This document shows positions 11,801-21,631 of a DNA stretch of 64,000 bases, piece after piece. Made by a program: the position numbers and the translations under genes. Every line of letters begins with the position of its first letter. Positions within the stretch are counted from its first letter, which is position 1. This DNA comes from Ampullaceana balthica (Eukaryota; Mollusca; Gastropoda; Lymnaeidae), in NCBI GenBank assembly GCA_944989445.1, contig CALYLW010000209.1, forward strand, positions 25,001-89,000, read 5' to 3'. The notes under the pieces are model-generated. The model was not told where the DNA came from and did not search any database. It saw only the letters and a list, made by a program, of their open reading frames with translations.

Positions 11801-14800
11801 GCCCATCAACAGGATCAAGTCCCAGCCATTGGCCAATAAGATCGTAGAAGGGGCTCAAACAGTGGGCTACCCATACAACGCTGACTACAATGGTGCTACC
11901 ATGGAGGGTGAGTGGTTGTATACCTTTACCCACACTTAAATGTGGGTAGTTTTATACATTTACCCCCACTGGAAGGTGGGTAGTTGTATACATCTACTCA
12001 CATTATAAGGTGGGTGGTTGTATACCTTTACTCACACTAGAAGGTGAGTGGTTGTATACCTTTACCCACACCAGAAGGACAAAAATCACACATTTTTATG
12101 CGCATGAGGGGAAAAACAAACAAACAAACACAATTTTTTTAAAAAATAATAAATTAATTAAAATCCCTATTTAAATTAAATTAAACTTTTTTATTCCACC
12201 AGTAAAGTTGTATTTCATTGAATTGATTTGCGACCTGGTTTTGAAATTACTGTTACATTTTTTATAACAACCTGTTGTAAACCTTATATTGATTACCTGT
12301 GTTCACCCACCTGAACCGTCTGACGTCCTCTACAGGTATCTCACATTCCCAAGTCAACGCTGAACGAGACGAGAGATGGAGCACCAGCCGAGCGTACATA
12401 CACCCCATCATTGACAGACCTAATTTACACGTGTCTGTCAGGTCTCATGTACAGAAGGTAACTGAAATTCTGACCATATCATTTTGTTTAAAGCAGAGAT
12501 TCCCAAACAAAGTACTAGGGTGCTCTAGGTACCCGAGGACCCTTGACTACTTATTGAGCCAGACAAGACAATACAATGTAATACAAGTTACCTCCTAACA
12601 CCACCCTCTCATTTGACATATATCAAACAGGAAACCCTGGCTACAGCGAGGACGCAAGTGCTTGAAACAACTAGAGAATCTGTTGTAGCAATCATATTGA
12701 AAACTGAAGAAATAATTTAGGAACCTTTTGTAACTATCATTTTGATTATTGATAAAATAAATTGAGACTCTATTGTAGCTATCATGTAAACGTATCATCA
12801 AAGAGTTGAGTTTATTTTCCCCAGATTGTCATTAACAACAAGAGAGCTGAGGCCGTGGAGGTGATCAAAGATGGCAGAAAATCAACTGTTAAAGTCAAGA
12901 GAGAAGTCATTCTGTCAGCTGGTGCAATAGGTTCACCACAGGTTCTCATGTTGTCGGGAGTGGGTCCTAAAAACCACTTGGAGCAGCTCAAGGTAGTTTT
13001 TTTTCCTTTAGAGTTTTGTCCGCTTCGTAGTCTACAACTACAATCGTAATTCGCATTTTACAAATACATCCTTATTTCATTCTTATTTGAGCCTCACTTG
13101 AGCTTTGTTCCAGTGGTATATCAGCTTTGTTTAAGTAAACTGAAATTGATGTCAAAATAATTCGTTTCTTTATCTATAACTTCACTGGTCGATCTACTGC
13201 TAATATTAGAATTTGCTTTTGAAACTCTTTGCCAACTTGACTTCATTTCTTGCCTGGCAAGTAGCTCAGATTCCTGTAGTTTGTGTTAGTGCACATCTCT
13301 TGTCATCTTGTTGGATTTAATTAACGTTGTTCTTAGTATCATATTTTATCAGTTGATTATTCTTACTTTGTAACACTTGCATGCCAATTTCTTTACACAT
13401 ATTTACACATATTTACATGTACGTGTTATATAAAGAGCTAGCTTTCTGATGAGGGCTTCTGACGAAAAGTCGATTCTTTTTGGGTTTTTTTTTCTTCCGT
13501 TTCCATCTTCCTACTTGACTTGTATTTAGCCTGATTGCAGCCCCAATCGTATAATTTTACCCCAAGATCCCCGTTGTGGCCGACCTTCCAGTGGGTGAGA
13601 ATCTCCAGGATCATTTGTTTCTTGACATGGGAGTCAAGATCAGGGAACCACTGTCTGCAAAGTTTGACAGTCCTTTCAGTTGGTGGACTTACCTGGAATA
13701 CTACATCTTTGGAACAGGTAAATGTTACAACTTGGATTTTACCACTTATACACACAGTACAGGTAATGGTACAACATCTGCCACAGGTAATGGCACAACA
13801 TCTGCTACAGGTAATGGTACAACATCTGCCACAGGTAATGGTACAACATCTACCACATGTAATGGCACAACATCTGCCACAGGTAATGGTACAACATCTG
13901 CCACAGGTAATGGCACAACATCTGCCACAGGTAATGGTACAACATCTGCCATAGGTAATGGTACAACATCTACCACAGGTAATGGTGCATCTGCCACAGG
14001 TAATGGTACAACATCTGCCACAGGTAATGGTACAAAATCTGCCACAGGTAATGGTACATCTCCCACAGGAAATGGTACATCTGCCACAGGTAATGGTACA
14101 ACATCTGCCACAGGTAATGGTACAAAATCTGCCACAGGTAATGGTACATCTCCCACAGGTAATGGTACAACATCTGCCACAGGTAATGGTACAACATCTG
14201 CCACAGGTAATGGTACAACATCTGCCACAGGTAATGGTACAACATCTGCCACAGGTAATGGTACAACATCTGCCACAGGTAATGGTACAACATCTGCCCA
14301 CAGGTAATGGTACATCTCCCACAGGTAATGGTACAACATCTGCCACAGGTAATGGTACAACATCTGCCACAGGTAATGGCACAACATCTGCCACAGGTAA
14401 TGGTACAACATCTGCCACAGGTAATGGTACAACATTTGCCACAGGTAATGGCACAACATCTGCCACAGGTAATGGTACAACATCTGCCACAGGTAATGGT
14501 ACAACATCTGCCACAGGTAATGGTACAACATCTGCCACAGGTAATAATGGTACAACATCTGCCACAGGTAATGGTACAACATCTGCCACAGGTAATGGTA
14601 CAACATCTGCCACAGGTAATGGCACAACATCTGCCACAGGTAATGGTACAACATCTGCCACAGGTAATGGCACAACATCTGCCACAGGTAATGGTACAAC
14701 ATCTGCCACAGGTAATGGCACAACATCTGCCACAGGTAATGGTACAACATCTGCCACAGGTAATGGTACAACATCTGCCACAGGTAATGGCACAACATCT

Positions 14801-17800
14801 GCCACAGGTAATGGTACAACATCTGCCACAGGTAATGGTACAACATCTGCCACAGGTAATTTTACGACTTGAACATGACAACTCAAACCACACGTCGGTG
14901 ATGGTTACATTTAAATTTGACAATATATATTCACACAACAGGTAATAAATGGGTACAATGTAAATCCCATATTTATAGAACTTGAAAATGTAAAATGAGT
15001 GAAAAAAAGGTTTTAAATAATTTTTAATACATTAAGTTTTCGCTGACAGCCCTGAAATAAACTTTCTTAAATCTCTCTTGAGTAGAGCAACTTCTTTATG
15101 AATTTATGAACGAATATTCTACTTTCATTTGTAACCATGCTAGTTGATGGAGATTTTATCCGCTGATAATTCTTGCCTACTTAGGGCTCCTTACATCTGA
15201 CAATTGTTGCCTACTTAAGGCCCCATAACTCTCATAATTATTGCCTACTTATGACCCCTTAAATCTGACAATTCTCACCTACTTAGGCTCCTTACATCTG
15301 ACAATTCTCACCTACTTATGGCTCCTTAAATCTGACAATTCTCACCTACTTAGGGCTCCTTACATCTGCATATCAAGCAGAGACCTTAGCCTTCAGGAGC
15401 ACAACAAAAGAAACAAGGGAGATAGACTGGCCGGACTTGGAGATCCATTTTTTCACTTACCTCCCCCACACCGACGCTGATGTTTTGAGATACAGCGCTG
15501 AGGTAAGGGTTCTGTAAATATGGCAAAGGAGATCTGGCGGGTTTAGTGCATAAGTAGATTTTCGATAAGAAAATGGGGGGGGGGATTAAGACAAAGAAGG
15601 AACATAAAAGATGTCCCAAAAATTAAATTGCATTTATTTATCCTAAACTCTAAATTTCGACAAGATACTTTCATGTTACAGCACCCCGTACATTAATAAA
15701 ACGACATTTGTCACCTGTTCATGTAAAGCTCACAAAAAACTCTCCTGAAGTAACTGGGACCAACGTTTCCTCTAAGGTTCTTTCATATGGTCCGTATGCA
15801 AAGTAAAAAAAAACAACAACTGGTGTGCAAAGTTGGTCAACATCTAGTTTTTGTGCAATATTTTACTAAATTTGCAGTATGGTAATTCTAAACTACTACT
15901 AGATGTCGCTCAGAAATCTGCGCGGCCGCGCAACTTAAAGGGAATATTGGCGTGGAGGCATCCACTCATGATGTTTCAGTATTGTAGAGATCATTTCCCT
16001 CTTGTCACTTGGTTCTAGGAATAAGGGCAAGGCACGCAGTATGAAGAGAGATTCAAATGTTCTTTCAATGGTCTGAGGGGAGATTTAGGGAAACGACGAC
16101 TTCGTGATAGTTGGGATAGTGGGACTTAAAGATGGTGTTGATGGTGTCGAATTTGATGTTTTAATAGTTGTAGTTGATGTTGTAGATGTTGTAGTTTTGC
16201 CGTTGTCCCCCACGATGTAGGTCAACGCTGACCTGGCTGACAGAGACACCTCCACTTACGGGTTCCGTTGTTTGCCATCACTACTTCGACCAGAGAGCAG
16301 GGGGAGAATAACACTTAGGTCACGTGACCCATTCGACCACCCAATAATTTTTGCAAATTACCTGAGCCGACAAGACGACATTGAACTGTTGATTAGAGGT
16401 AGGTAGTGTAGCTCTGTTTACATGAAGTATCACATGAACTGGAATTTGTTTTCATATAAAGAGAGTCAGATTGAAGACTTGTTTATCTCTGTCTGTCGTT
16501 ATTTTTCTTTGGCCTCTTTCTGGCTTAGAGATTAATCTGTTGGCATGTGACTGTGCAGCGGAAACATATAATGATGCAGCTTTTGAAATTTACCAACACT
16601 TTATGCATTTCATTTTAAAGCGTCAATGAAGATGAAGTTTGTTTTAAATTGTCTAACTGATATATCTACTTGTCTATCTCCACCTCCTCGCATAGCACTG
16701 AGGTAAAGGTTGAATTTTTTAAAAAATAGACTTTTTGAAATTGTATTAAAACGTAGCTGTTCTTGTTGTGACTTAAATAGATGTTCTTGCAGTGACTAAA
16801 GTATATGCTTTTTAGTGCTAGAACATAGATATTATTAAAAGTGGTAAAAAAATAGCTATCCAATGAGTGGTATAACGCAGAGAGTGTTCCATGTTTAAAA
16901 AGAGCTGCACTTTTATTTCTGATTTTACTCTTACAGTCCCTGTTGTAAAAAATTATTTTCTAAACTTTTTTTGTCCTAGGAGCTCTCCTACCACACTCAT
17001 CCCGCCCCCTTGTTATAGCATTATTTGACGTTTGGATTTACTTCGGCGCGTTTCAGTTAAGTCCCTTGACAAATCTATTTAAACTTGTCCTCCGAGTCCA
17101 TACTGTTATACGATCTGTTTCCTAACAAGGCGTGCAAGAGTGTAAGAAGATAATCGATTCTAAGCCACTGAAAGATATCGGAGCCCAGTTTACAGATACG
17201 ACTCCAGCCAGGGCCTGCAAGCAGTATCGATATGACTCGCACGAGTATTGGACCTGTGTGCTCAAACTTCGACCCCTCACCATCTACCACCCAATCGGCA
17301 CGTGCAAGATGGGACTAAGTGATGACCCATCAGCCGTTGTGGATCCCCAGCTCAGGTGGGTCTGTGGGATAAAACACAATACGATTTTAGGGTTAACATT
17401 CTAAATGTTTAGTATTTGATATTGAAAGAATGAAAACTTATTATACAGACCACCAATAAAAAAGAAGAAAAGAAAAATTAAATGAAAATTTACAGGTTCG
17501 TTTTCCCCACAATAAAAGTTTTATTAAAAGGAATGAAAAGTAGTCTGGGAATTGAACTCGGGTCTCTTGGTCAGCATGTTAGCATTCACTCGTGCATCTT
17601 AAAAACACCTTTCTTATTCCGTATGCAAGAACAAACACATACAAGTTTTTCTTCTTCCCGTCCGGAATTCGGGCGTGGAATGGGTTGCCTGAAGAATCCA
17701 GGAAAACCAACACTTTATCAACATTTAAATCTCTAATAAAAATGCAGGACTAAACACAAACCATAGATAAGCGTAGGACGCAATAATCTTCTGTATAGAA

Positions 17801-18904
17801 GGAGCGTCTGTAAACAGATAAGATAAGATAAGATAAATCAATCGGCCATAGCGCTCTGGTTATTACATTTTAACTAGCCATCAAAAAGAAATGAACACAT
17901 TAAAAGAATTCTTTGATTATTGTGAATAGAATTTGGTTGATTGATTTAATAGAAGTTTCAGCAACTGGAGATCGAGAAGTTTAAGAAATATTTTGTACAA
18001 AATTTAAACAAAAACTGGTCGAAATGACAGAGCTAGTTTAAACAAACAACAACAACAAACAAACAGACTCATACGCTGGATGTAGACTTGTTGATACAGA
18101 GCTCTCGTAAATTAAAGTCATATCTTTTAATTTGACTTTAAAAAAAAATATTGGATAACCTTCAGGAGTTTAGTTTATTCTTGGCTAAAAGATTTTTTCT
18201 GTTGGCACTATTTTAGCACTTCTCCTTTAACGCATCTGCTTTAACACATTTGTTTTAACACATCTGTTTTAACAAATATGTTTTAACTATTAATTTCTGG
18301 ATTAATCGTTAAAAATTTTATCGATTAAATATCGATTAAAATAATTTTAATCGATAAAAAATCGAATAAAATTTAAGAAAATATTTATACTATTTTTTTT
18401 TCAATTTATCAAAAAATAATTAATTATTAATAATAATTTATATATTTTTTAACGTACAAACTCCTCCCGCATATTATTATAATTTATTAATTTATGTAGA
18501 CGTGGATTTAATAAAATAAAATTTAGATCAAAATATTATTTTTTAATGTCTATAAGACAGGGGAAATAGCTAAATAAAACAAAAATGTGAATTATCTGTT
18601 GTTTTTTTTTACTTCCCTTGAGATGTTCAGTTTAATGACGTCGTAAATTTAAATTTTGGCTTTAATCAAAACTAACTATTAATTCTTGAAATTAATCGTT
18701 AATTTTTCAAAAGTTAACATTTAAATTAATCGTTACCAGCCCTAGTTTTAACACATTTCTGGCTTTTCTTGCAGAGTAAGAGGATTGTCTGGCTTACGTG
18801 TTGTGGACGCCTCCATTATGCCATGGATTGTCTCAGGAAATACAAATGCACCAGCAATCATGATTGGGGAAAAAGCATCGGATATAATCAGAGGAAAAGT
18901 TTAA
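8727..18904 (+). CDS. GMC oxidoreductase (glucose dehydrogenase [FAD, quinone]-like), 11 exons, 596 aa
   Basis: Exons: 8727-8859, 9634-9842, 10703-10895, 11776-11907, 12336-12457, 12825-12992, 13567-13717, 15354-15502, 16221-16398, 17130-17355, 18775-18904. All introns are GT-AG and all phases agree, giving 596 codons, a normal GMC length. Residues 7-21 are hydrophobic (signal peptide or anchor). The FAD-binding GxGxxG motif is 46-51 (GAGSAG) with the acidic residue E70. GMC signature 1 ([13 protein letters not shown]) is 121-133 and signature 2 ([17 protein letters not shown]) is 295-311. The catalytic His is H532 in [10 protein letters not shown], and SGNTNAP (574-580) carries the second active-site position. 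The family oxidises alcohols or sugars using FAD; the substrate cannot be read from sequence. Introns 3, 4 and 7 carry splice-site-containing minisatellites. No break is seen in the coding sequence. Confidence 0.93.
9045..9307. mobile_element. Harbinger-like MITE in intron 1, TTA target duplication
   Basis: Ends are inverted: GGGGCCGTCCATAAAG at the left and CTTTATGGACGGCC at the right, flanked by TTA on both sides (9042-9044 and 9308-9310). It shares ends and C-rich interior with the copies at 22226, 51936 and 54792. A three-base TTA duplication is typical of PIF/Harbinger elements. No coding capacity. Confidence 0.8.
9634..9842 (+). CDS. GMC oxidoreductase exon 2 (FAD-binding fold)
   Basis: Acceptor CTGCTGCAG|TC. 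Codes residues 45-114, with GAGSAG and the LLIEAG strand whose Glu contacts the adenosine ribose in this family. It ends in phase 0 at CGAG|GTAAAT. Confidence 0.92.
9925..10490 (-). repeat. ~500 bp TAAATCCCTTATAT-ended repeat in intron 2
   Basis: A single reverse-oriented copy of the 3000-4958 repeat, running from AAATCCCCTATATTAAC to TATATAAGGGATTTATAG plus the GTTTTTACGGGTTTG tail. It occupies most of intron 2. Being inside an intron with both ends present, it supports dispersal as a mobile unit rather than only tandem growth. Confidence 0.82.
10703..10895 (+). CDS. GMC oxidoreductase exon 3 (signature 1), with repeated donors
   Basis: Acceptor CTGACCCAG|GTA. Encodes residues 115-178, including [13 protein letters not shown]. 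The first donor, ACTTCAG|GTAAGAAG at 10895, gives the family-like join to exon 4. The last 39 bases and the donor are then repeated four more times, all in frame, so the exon could equally end at 10940, 10985, 11030 or 11075, adding 15 residues each time. Confidence 0.9.
10857..11079 (+). repeat. 45 bp tandem repeat spanning the exon 3 donor, 5 copies
   Basis: Each unit holds the end of exon 3 plus GTAAGAAG. Donors follow 10895, 10940, 10985, 11030 and 11075; the first four are CAG|GTAAG and the fifth is CAG|GTAAT. The unit is 15 codons and stop-free in the coding frame ([15 protein letters not shown]). Confidence 0.95.
11286..11775 (+). repeat. 28 bp tandem repeat ending at the exon 4 acceptor, 17 acceptor copies
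   Basis: The unit is a pyrimidine-rich stretch (CTGTTCTGTCTACTGTCCAG) followed by ATTACCAA. CAG dinucleotide ends fall every 28 bases from 11327 to 11775, and the last one joins exon 4. The eight bases after each CAG resemble the start of exon 4 (ATGACCAC), so the unit spans the junction. Every third acceptor (11691, 11607 and so on) is in the exon 4 frame, which stays open back to 11313. Confidence 0.95.
11776..11907 (+). CDS. GMC oxidoreductase exon 4
   Basis: Encodes residues 179-222, including GQEGPLPI and [15 protein letters not shown], which match the GMC family between the FAD and substrate domains. It enters in phase 1 and ends in phase 1 at GGAGG|GTGAGT. Confidence 0.9.
11904..12078 (+). 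repeat. 34 bp tandem repeat starting at the exon 4 donor, 5 copies
   Basis: Donor-like GTGAGT or GTGGGT begins each unit at 11908, 11942, 11976, 12010 and 12044, followed by a GTTGTATACCTTTAC-type core. Three copies have AAG before GT, a better match to the donor consensus than the true exon end. Confidence 0.9.
12336..12457 (+). CDS. GMC oxidoreductase exon 5
   Basis: Acceptor CCTCTACAG|GT. Encodes residues 223-263, including STSRAYIHP and [11 protein letters not shown], the conserved region before signature 2. Phase 0 donor AGAAG|GTAACT. Intron 5 (12458-12824) is AT-rich and contains three diverged ~60 bp units around TTGTAGCAATCAT. Confidence 0.9.
12825..12992 (+). CDS. GMC oxidoreductase exon 6 (signature 2)
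   Basis: Acceptor TTTTCCCCAG|ATT. Codes residues 264-319 with the second GMC signature, [17 protein letters not shown]. Both ends are phase 0. Intron 6 (12993-13566) shows no repeat or gene. Confidence 0.93.
13567..13717 (+). CDS. GMC oxidoreductase exon 7
   Basis: Acceptor TTTACCCCAAG|ATC. Encodes residues 320-369, with [10 protein letters not shown], a GMC landmark. The donor GGAACAG|GTAAAT is phase 1. The reading frame stays open past the donor into the 24 bp array to 14307, so downstream donors could extend the exon in frame. Confidence 0.9.
13753..14868 (+). repeat. 24 bp tandem repeat of splice donors after exon 7, about 46 copies
   Basis: The unit reads GGTAATGGTACAACATCTGC then CACA, so each copy carries CCACAG|GTAATGG, a good donor. 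Read in the exon 7 frame it encodes GNGTTSAT with an N-G-T glycosylation sequon in each unit. A few units are 21 or 27 bp, still multiples of three. One extra base near 14300 shifts the frame and stops it at 14305. Before that point about 23 donors preserve phase 1. Confidence 0.95.
15150..15365 (+). repeat. 33-35 bp tandem repeat ending at the exon 8 acceptor, 6 copies
   Basis: Each unit combines the intron end (CTCACCTACTTAG) with the first bases of exon 8 (GGCTCCTTACATCTG). AG ends occur at 15184, 15219, 15286 and 15353; two copies have TTAT in place of TTAG. The last copy supplies the real acceptor. Confidence 0.88.
15354..15502 (+). CDS. GMC oxidoreductase exon 8
   Basis: Acceptor CACCTACTTAG|GG completes the split Gly codon from exon 7. 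Encodes residues 370-419, with [14 protein letters not shown], typical of the GMC substrate domain. The donor GCTGAG|GTAAGG is phase 0. Confidence 0.88.
15760..15962. mobile_element. Possible small MITE in intron 8
   Basis: The ends are roughly inverted (CAACGTTTCCTCTAAGG against CTTAAAGGGAATATTGG), with a GCGCGGCCGCGC palindrome near the right end. A similar sequence lies at 19099-19314. No clear target duplication. The rest of intron 8 holds short GTTGTAGTTGATG-type repeats near 16160-16200. Confidence 0.45.
16221..16398 (+). CDS. GMC oxidoreductase exon 9
   Basis: Acceptor CACGATGTAG|GTC. Encodes residues 420-478, with [19 protein letters not shown], a conserved GMC C-terminal block. It ends in phase 1 at TTAGAG|GTAGGT. 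Intron 9 (16399-17129) is AT-rich with no recognised feature. Confidence 0.92.
17130..17355 (+). CDS. GMC oxidoreductase exon 10 (catalytic His)
   Basis: Acceptor CCTAACAAG|GC. Encodes residues 479-553 with [11 protein letters not shown]532 is the conserved catalytic base of the family. It ends in phase 2 at CTCAG|GTGGGT. Confidence 0.93.
17600..17840 (+). mobile_element. 5'-truncated CR1/Jockey-like LINE 3' end in intron 10
   Basis: Reading the frame TTCTTCTTCCCG gives [18 protein letters not shown] followed by [16 protein letters not shown] and a stop, the usual C-terminus of this LINE type. A short 3' UTR ends in a (GATAA)n tail. The last ~135 bases recur with no difference I can see at 24585-24717. 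Confidence 0.8.
18220..18290 (+). repeat. ~14 bp TTTAACACATCTG repeat near the end of intron 10
   Basis: About five units of TTTAACRCATNTG-type sequence. A sixth appears at 18747-18760 after an inserted hAT-like element, just before the exon 11 acceptor. TTTAAC resembles a branch-point sequence. Confidence 0.65.
18288..18746. mobile_element. hAT-like element remnant interrupting the intron 10 repeat
   Basis: AT-rich with repeated ATTAATCGTTA and TCGATTAA motifs. The right end reads CGTTACCAGCCCTAG, matching the family of the 40667-41478 element (TAGGGCTG ends). The left end is degraded. Confidence 0.6.
18775..18904 (+). CDS. GMC oxidoreductase exon 11 (C-terminus)
   Basis: Acceptor TTTTCTTGCAG|A. 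Encodes residues 554-596, with VVDASIMP and [17 protein letters not shown], the conserved GMC terminus, then TAA at 18902. No AATAAA signal is visible in the next 200 bases. Confidence 0.93.
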
Positions 18905-19094
18905 AATGTTTAGCATTAATAGATTTTTAAATATATATTGTTGGTTTATCAATGTATTTGTTAACAAAATTCTTATCTCGTTAATATGTTTGTTTTAATT
19001 ACTCGCTGTTAGCAACTAGATCTACGTGTGATATTAGTTCTGTGTGTTCTATGTGTGTCTTTAAATCTTGTCAAGTGGATTACCTGTTGGCGTA

Positions 19095-19317
19095 CAATGT
19101 TCCCTTTAAGTTTCGTAGGTCCTTTTTACAAAATCGTAAACTCGTGTGCAACGTCATGCAGCATTCATCTATTCCATAGAAACTAACAAACACTCATTGT
19201 CATATTATCCGTATATATGTTATAGAAATTCTCTGTTCGGTAACTCCGAACTGCTGCGCGGCGTTGGACAAATACCACGAACATTGAGTTGCCGCGCAGC
19301 GTAGAGGGAACATGGGT
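19095..19317. mobile_element. Possible small MITE 3' of the GMC gene
   Basis: Left end CAATGTTCCCTTTAAG against right end GTAGAGGGAACATGG (inverted), with GCTGCGCGGC and GCCGCGCAGC near the right end. Similar to 15760-15962. No clear target duplication. Confidence 0.5.
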
Positions 19318-19536
19318 CGCGGAAATTTTATTCTTTATGTTTAATTGGGTTAAGGGTAGGGGGGATTAACCTGAGGGGTATCCTCTGGTCGTCATTGGGT
19401 ATGTCTGGATTACTCGGTTTGCGCCGAAATAACTGTCCACACGAATAAGCATAACAAAATACCGTTATATTTCTCTTTCCTGTGTATTTAAACATACAGA
19501 AGTTATGACGAAAACTGAATTCTGAAGTAACTCGCA

Positions 19537-19762
19537 ATGGCAGGGACTAGTACTACGTACGTACTGACAATGGCAGGGACTAGTACTACGTACGTACTGA
19601 CAATGGCAGGGACTAGTTCTACGTACGTACTGACAATGGCAGGGACTAGTACTACGTACGTACTGACAATGGCAGGGACTAGTACTACGTACGTACTGAC
19701 AATAGCAGGGACTAGTACTACGTACGTACTGACAATGGCAGGGACTAGTACTACGTAGGTAC
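19537..19762 (+). repeat. 33 bp tandem repeat, 7 copies, palindromic core
   Basis: Unit ATGGCAGGGACTAGTACT followed by ACGTACGTACTGACA. The core ACTAGTACTACGTACGTACT is nearly self-complementary. It reads MAGTSTTYVLT in one frame, but nothing else suggests coding. Confidence 0.93.
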
Positions 19763-19873
19763 TCGCACTTAAGAGACAACTTGCGGTGACTTTATAGGTA
19801 CTTCCTTTCAGAGATACCTAGGTTAGGACTTTTAATGTACTTCTCATCTGAGATAAATAGCATTGCTCATAAT

Positions 19874-20062
19874 TTGAGATACATCACTATGATTGTGTGT
19901 CTTCTCCCAATCTGAGATACATCACTATGATTGTGTGTGTTCTCCCAATCTGAGATACATCACTATGATTGTGTGTGTTCTCCCAATCTGAGATACATCA
20001 CTATGATTGTGTGTGTTCTCCCAATCTGAGATACATCACTATGATTGTGTGTGTTCTCTCGA
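19874..20062 (+). repeat. 38 bp tandem repeat, 5 copies
   Basis: Unit CTGAGATACATCACTATG followed by ATTGTGTGTGTTCTCCCAAT. Copies are nearly identical. Confidence 0.93.
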
Positions 20063-20730
20063 TTTCTGTGAGTTTAGAAGCCACCTGCTCAACTAATATT
20101 TCTATGTGATATGGTATATAGAATTGATGCTGATATAATGCAAAAGGTGTTTAAGAGACGAGAGAGTAAGAATTATTTCTTTAAACATTTAATATTCTGC
20201 CAGCAGAAAGAAAGAATTAAACATTCAAGTTGACAGCCAGCAGACAGGAATAAAGTAAACATTAAAGTTTAGACGTTGTTTGTTTTGGCTTTTAGAACTT
20301 TGGAAATTGATTTAAAGTTTTCACTGGACAACCGGGTAACCTTGACCTTCGTTTTGTTTTAGAATGTGCTTGACGTCATCACACAACTGAGTGATACATT
20401 TATTAGTTACAATTTCATTTTAAATTAATATGAGAGTCCATTGTACAGTAATATCGACAGAGAAAGACATATGTTACCGCACATTGCTTTATATTTAATC
20501 CGTTATTTTGTGTTTCTTTGTTTCTTTGTTTTTTTTATCATCTGTAAAATTGTGTTAGTAAATTTAAAAAAAACAAACAATAAAAAAACATTTGTTAACC
20601 TTCACAACAATATTCAACAAACAAACATAAATAATAATAAACAATAATAAAATAAATCACGAATATGATTATTATGTGCACATAATTTTTATTATACCAC
20701 TACATATGTCGTTTGTGTAGGTAAAACAAG
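20063..20730. other. Unassigned AT-rich sequence
   Basis: No gene, repeat array or transposon end recognised. Confidence 0.4.
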
Positions 20731-20968
20731 AAGAGCTCAAGGGAAGAAACGGCTATGTCACATTTTTGTAGTTTTGAGATATTCAAAGTTCAAAATTATA
20801 CAGATTTCTCATAAATTAAGTAAATAGATTTGAATTTCTAATTGTGTCAGTTTCATATTTTTTTCATAAAACTTCATTCAGAGCATTCTATTTTTGACCC
20901 TCTATTAGATACAGGGGATAACTAAAAAATTTCTAAAATGTCACAGCCGTTTCTTCCCTTGAGTTCTT
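20731..20968. mobile_element. MITE-like element with ~24 bp terminal inverted repeats
   Basis: Left end AAGAGCTCAAGGGAAGAAAC; right end GTTTCTTCCCTTGAGTTCTT is its reverse complement with one mismatch, and the match continues into CGGCTATGTCAC/GTCACAGCCG. The AT-rich interior has no coding capacity. Superfamily not assigned. Confidence 0.75.
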
Positions 20969-21630
20969 ATTGCTGAGTGCATTTGCAGAAAGTTTAAAAT
21001 TTTACAAATTGGGTAATCATAACAGTAAACTAATGTATAATATTGTTTTATTTACAGAACAAATAAATGGCGCATGAATCTGCCTAAACATTTTCATTTG
21101 GTTACTGGACAACCATCTTAAAGATTTTTTTTGTTTGGAATGAAGCTGATTTAACAGCAGATATGTAAATATGTCTTTAAAATAAAAACTATAATAATTT
21201 GATAACTTATATAGCGTAGTACCCCATGCGAGCAGCTAGACTCACTGGGCTTCAGGTAACAATAGTGACACACATAATTATCAATAAATTCAATGTAAAA
21301 TAGTCATATCCTAAACACAACATTCAATGACATTACGGAGAACGTAAGGTACGGTTATCATTTGGTAAGATGGCAATGTCCACACGATGAGACACGCCTG
21401 CGATAGAATGAGCCGGGTCCTAAGAGTTAAATTGACCCAACATTCATATCATTTGGTATAAAAATCGTAGCTCGTCCGAAAGAGGAATCCATAAGAAAGA
21501 TGCATAATTAAACAAAATATCTTTATGCTTAAAGAAAACGACTCCTGTATGAGATAATATAAGATACAATCATACATTCATTTATGAGATTATTAATATA
21601 CTGGCTCTCAGATAATAAACATGTAGCTAT
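20969..21630. other. Unassigned sequence with part of a dispersed repeat
   Basis: 21197-21260 (TTTGATAACTTATATAGCG onward) resembles 21742-21800, suggesting a truncated copy of the same dispersed repeat. Nothing else recognised. Confidence 0.4.
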
Positions 21631-21631
21631 G

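Noticed and set aside
13438..14945. Long open frames on both strands (up to 482 codons) across the 24 bp array
   Set aside because: A 24 bp stop-free repeat is open in all six frames. Only the exon 7 frame has independent support, and only up to 14307.
19537..19758. Protein of MAGTSTTYVLT repeats
   Set aside because: Only a 33 bp stop-free repeat with a palindromic core and no gene context.
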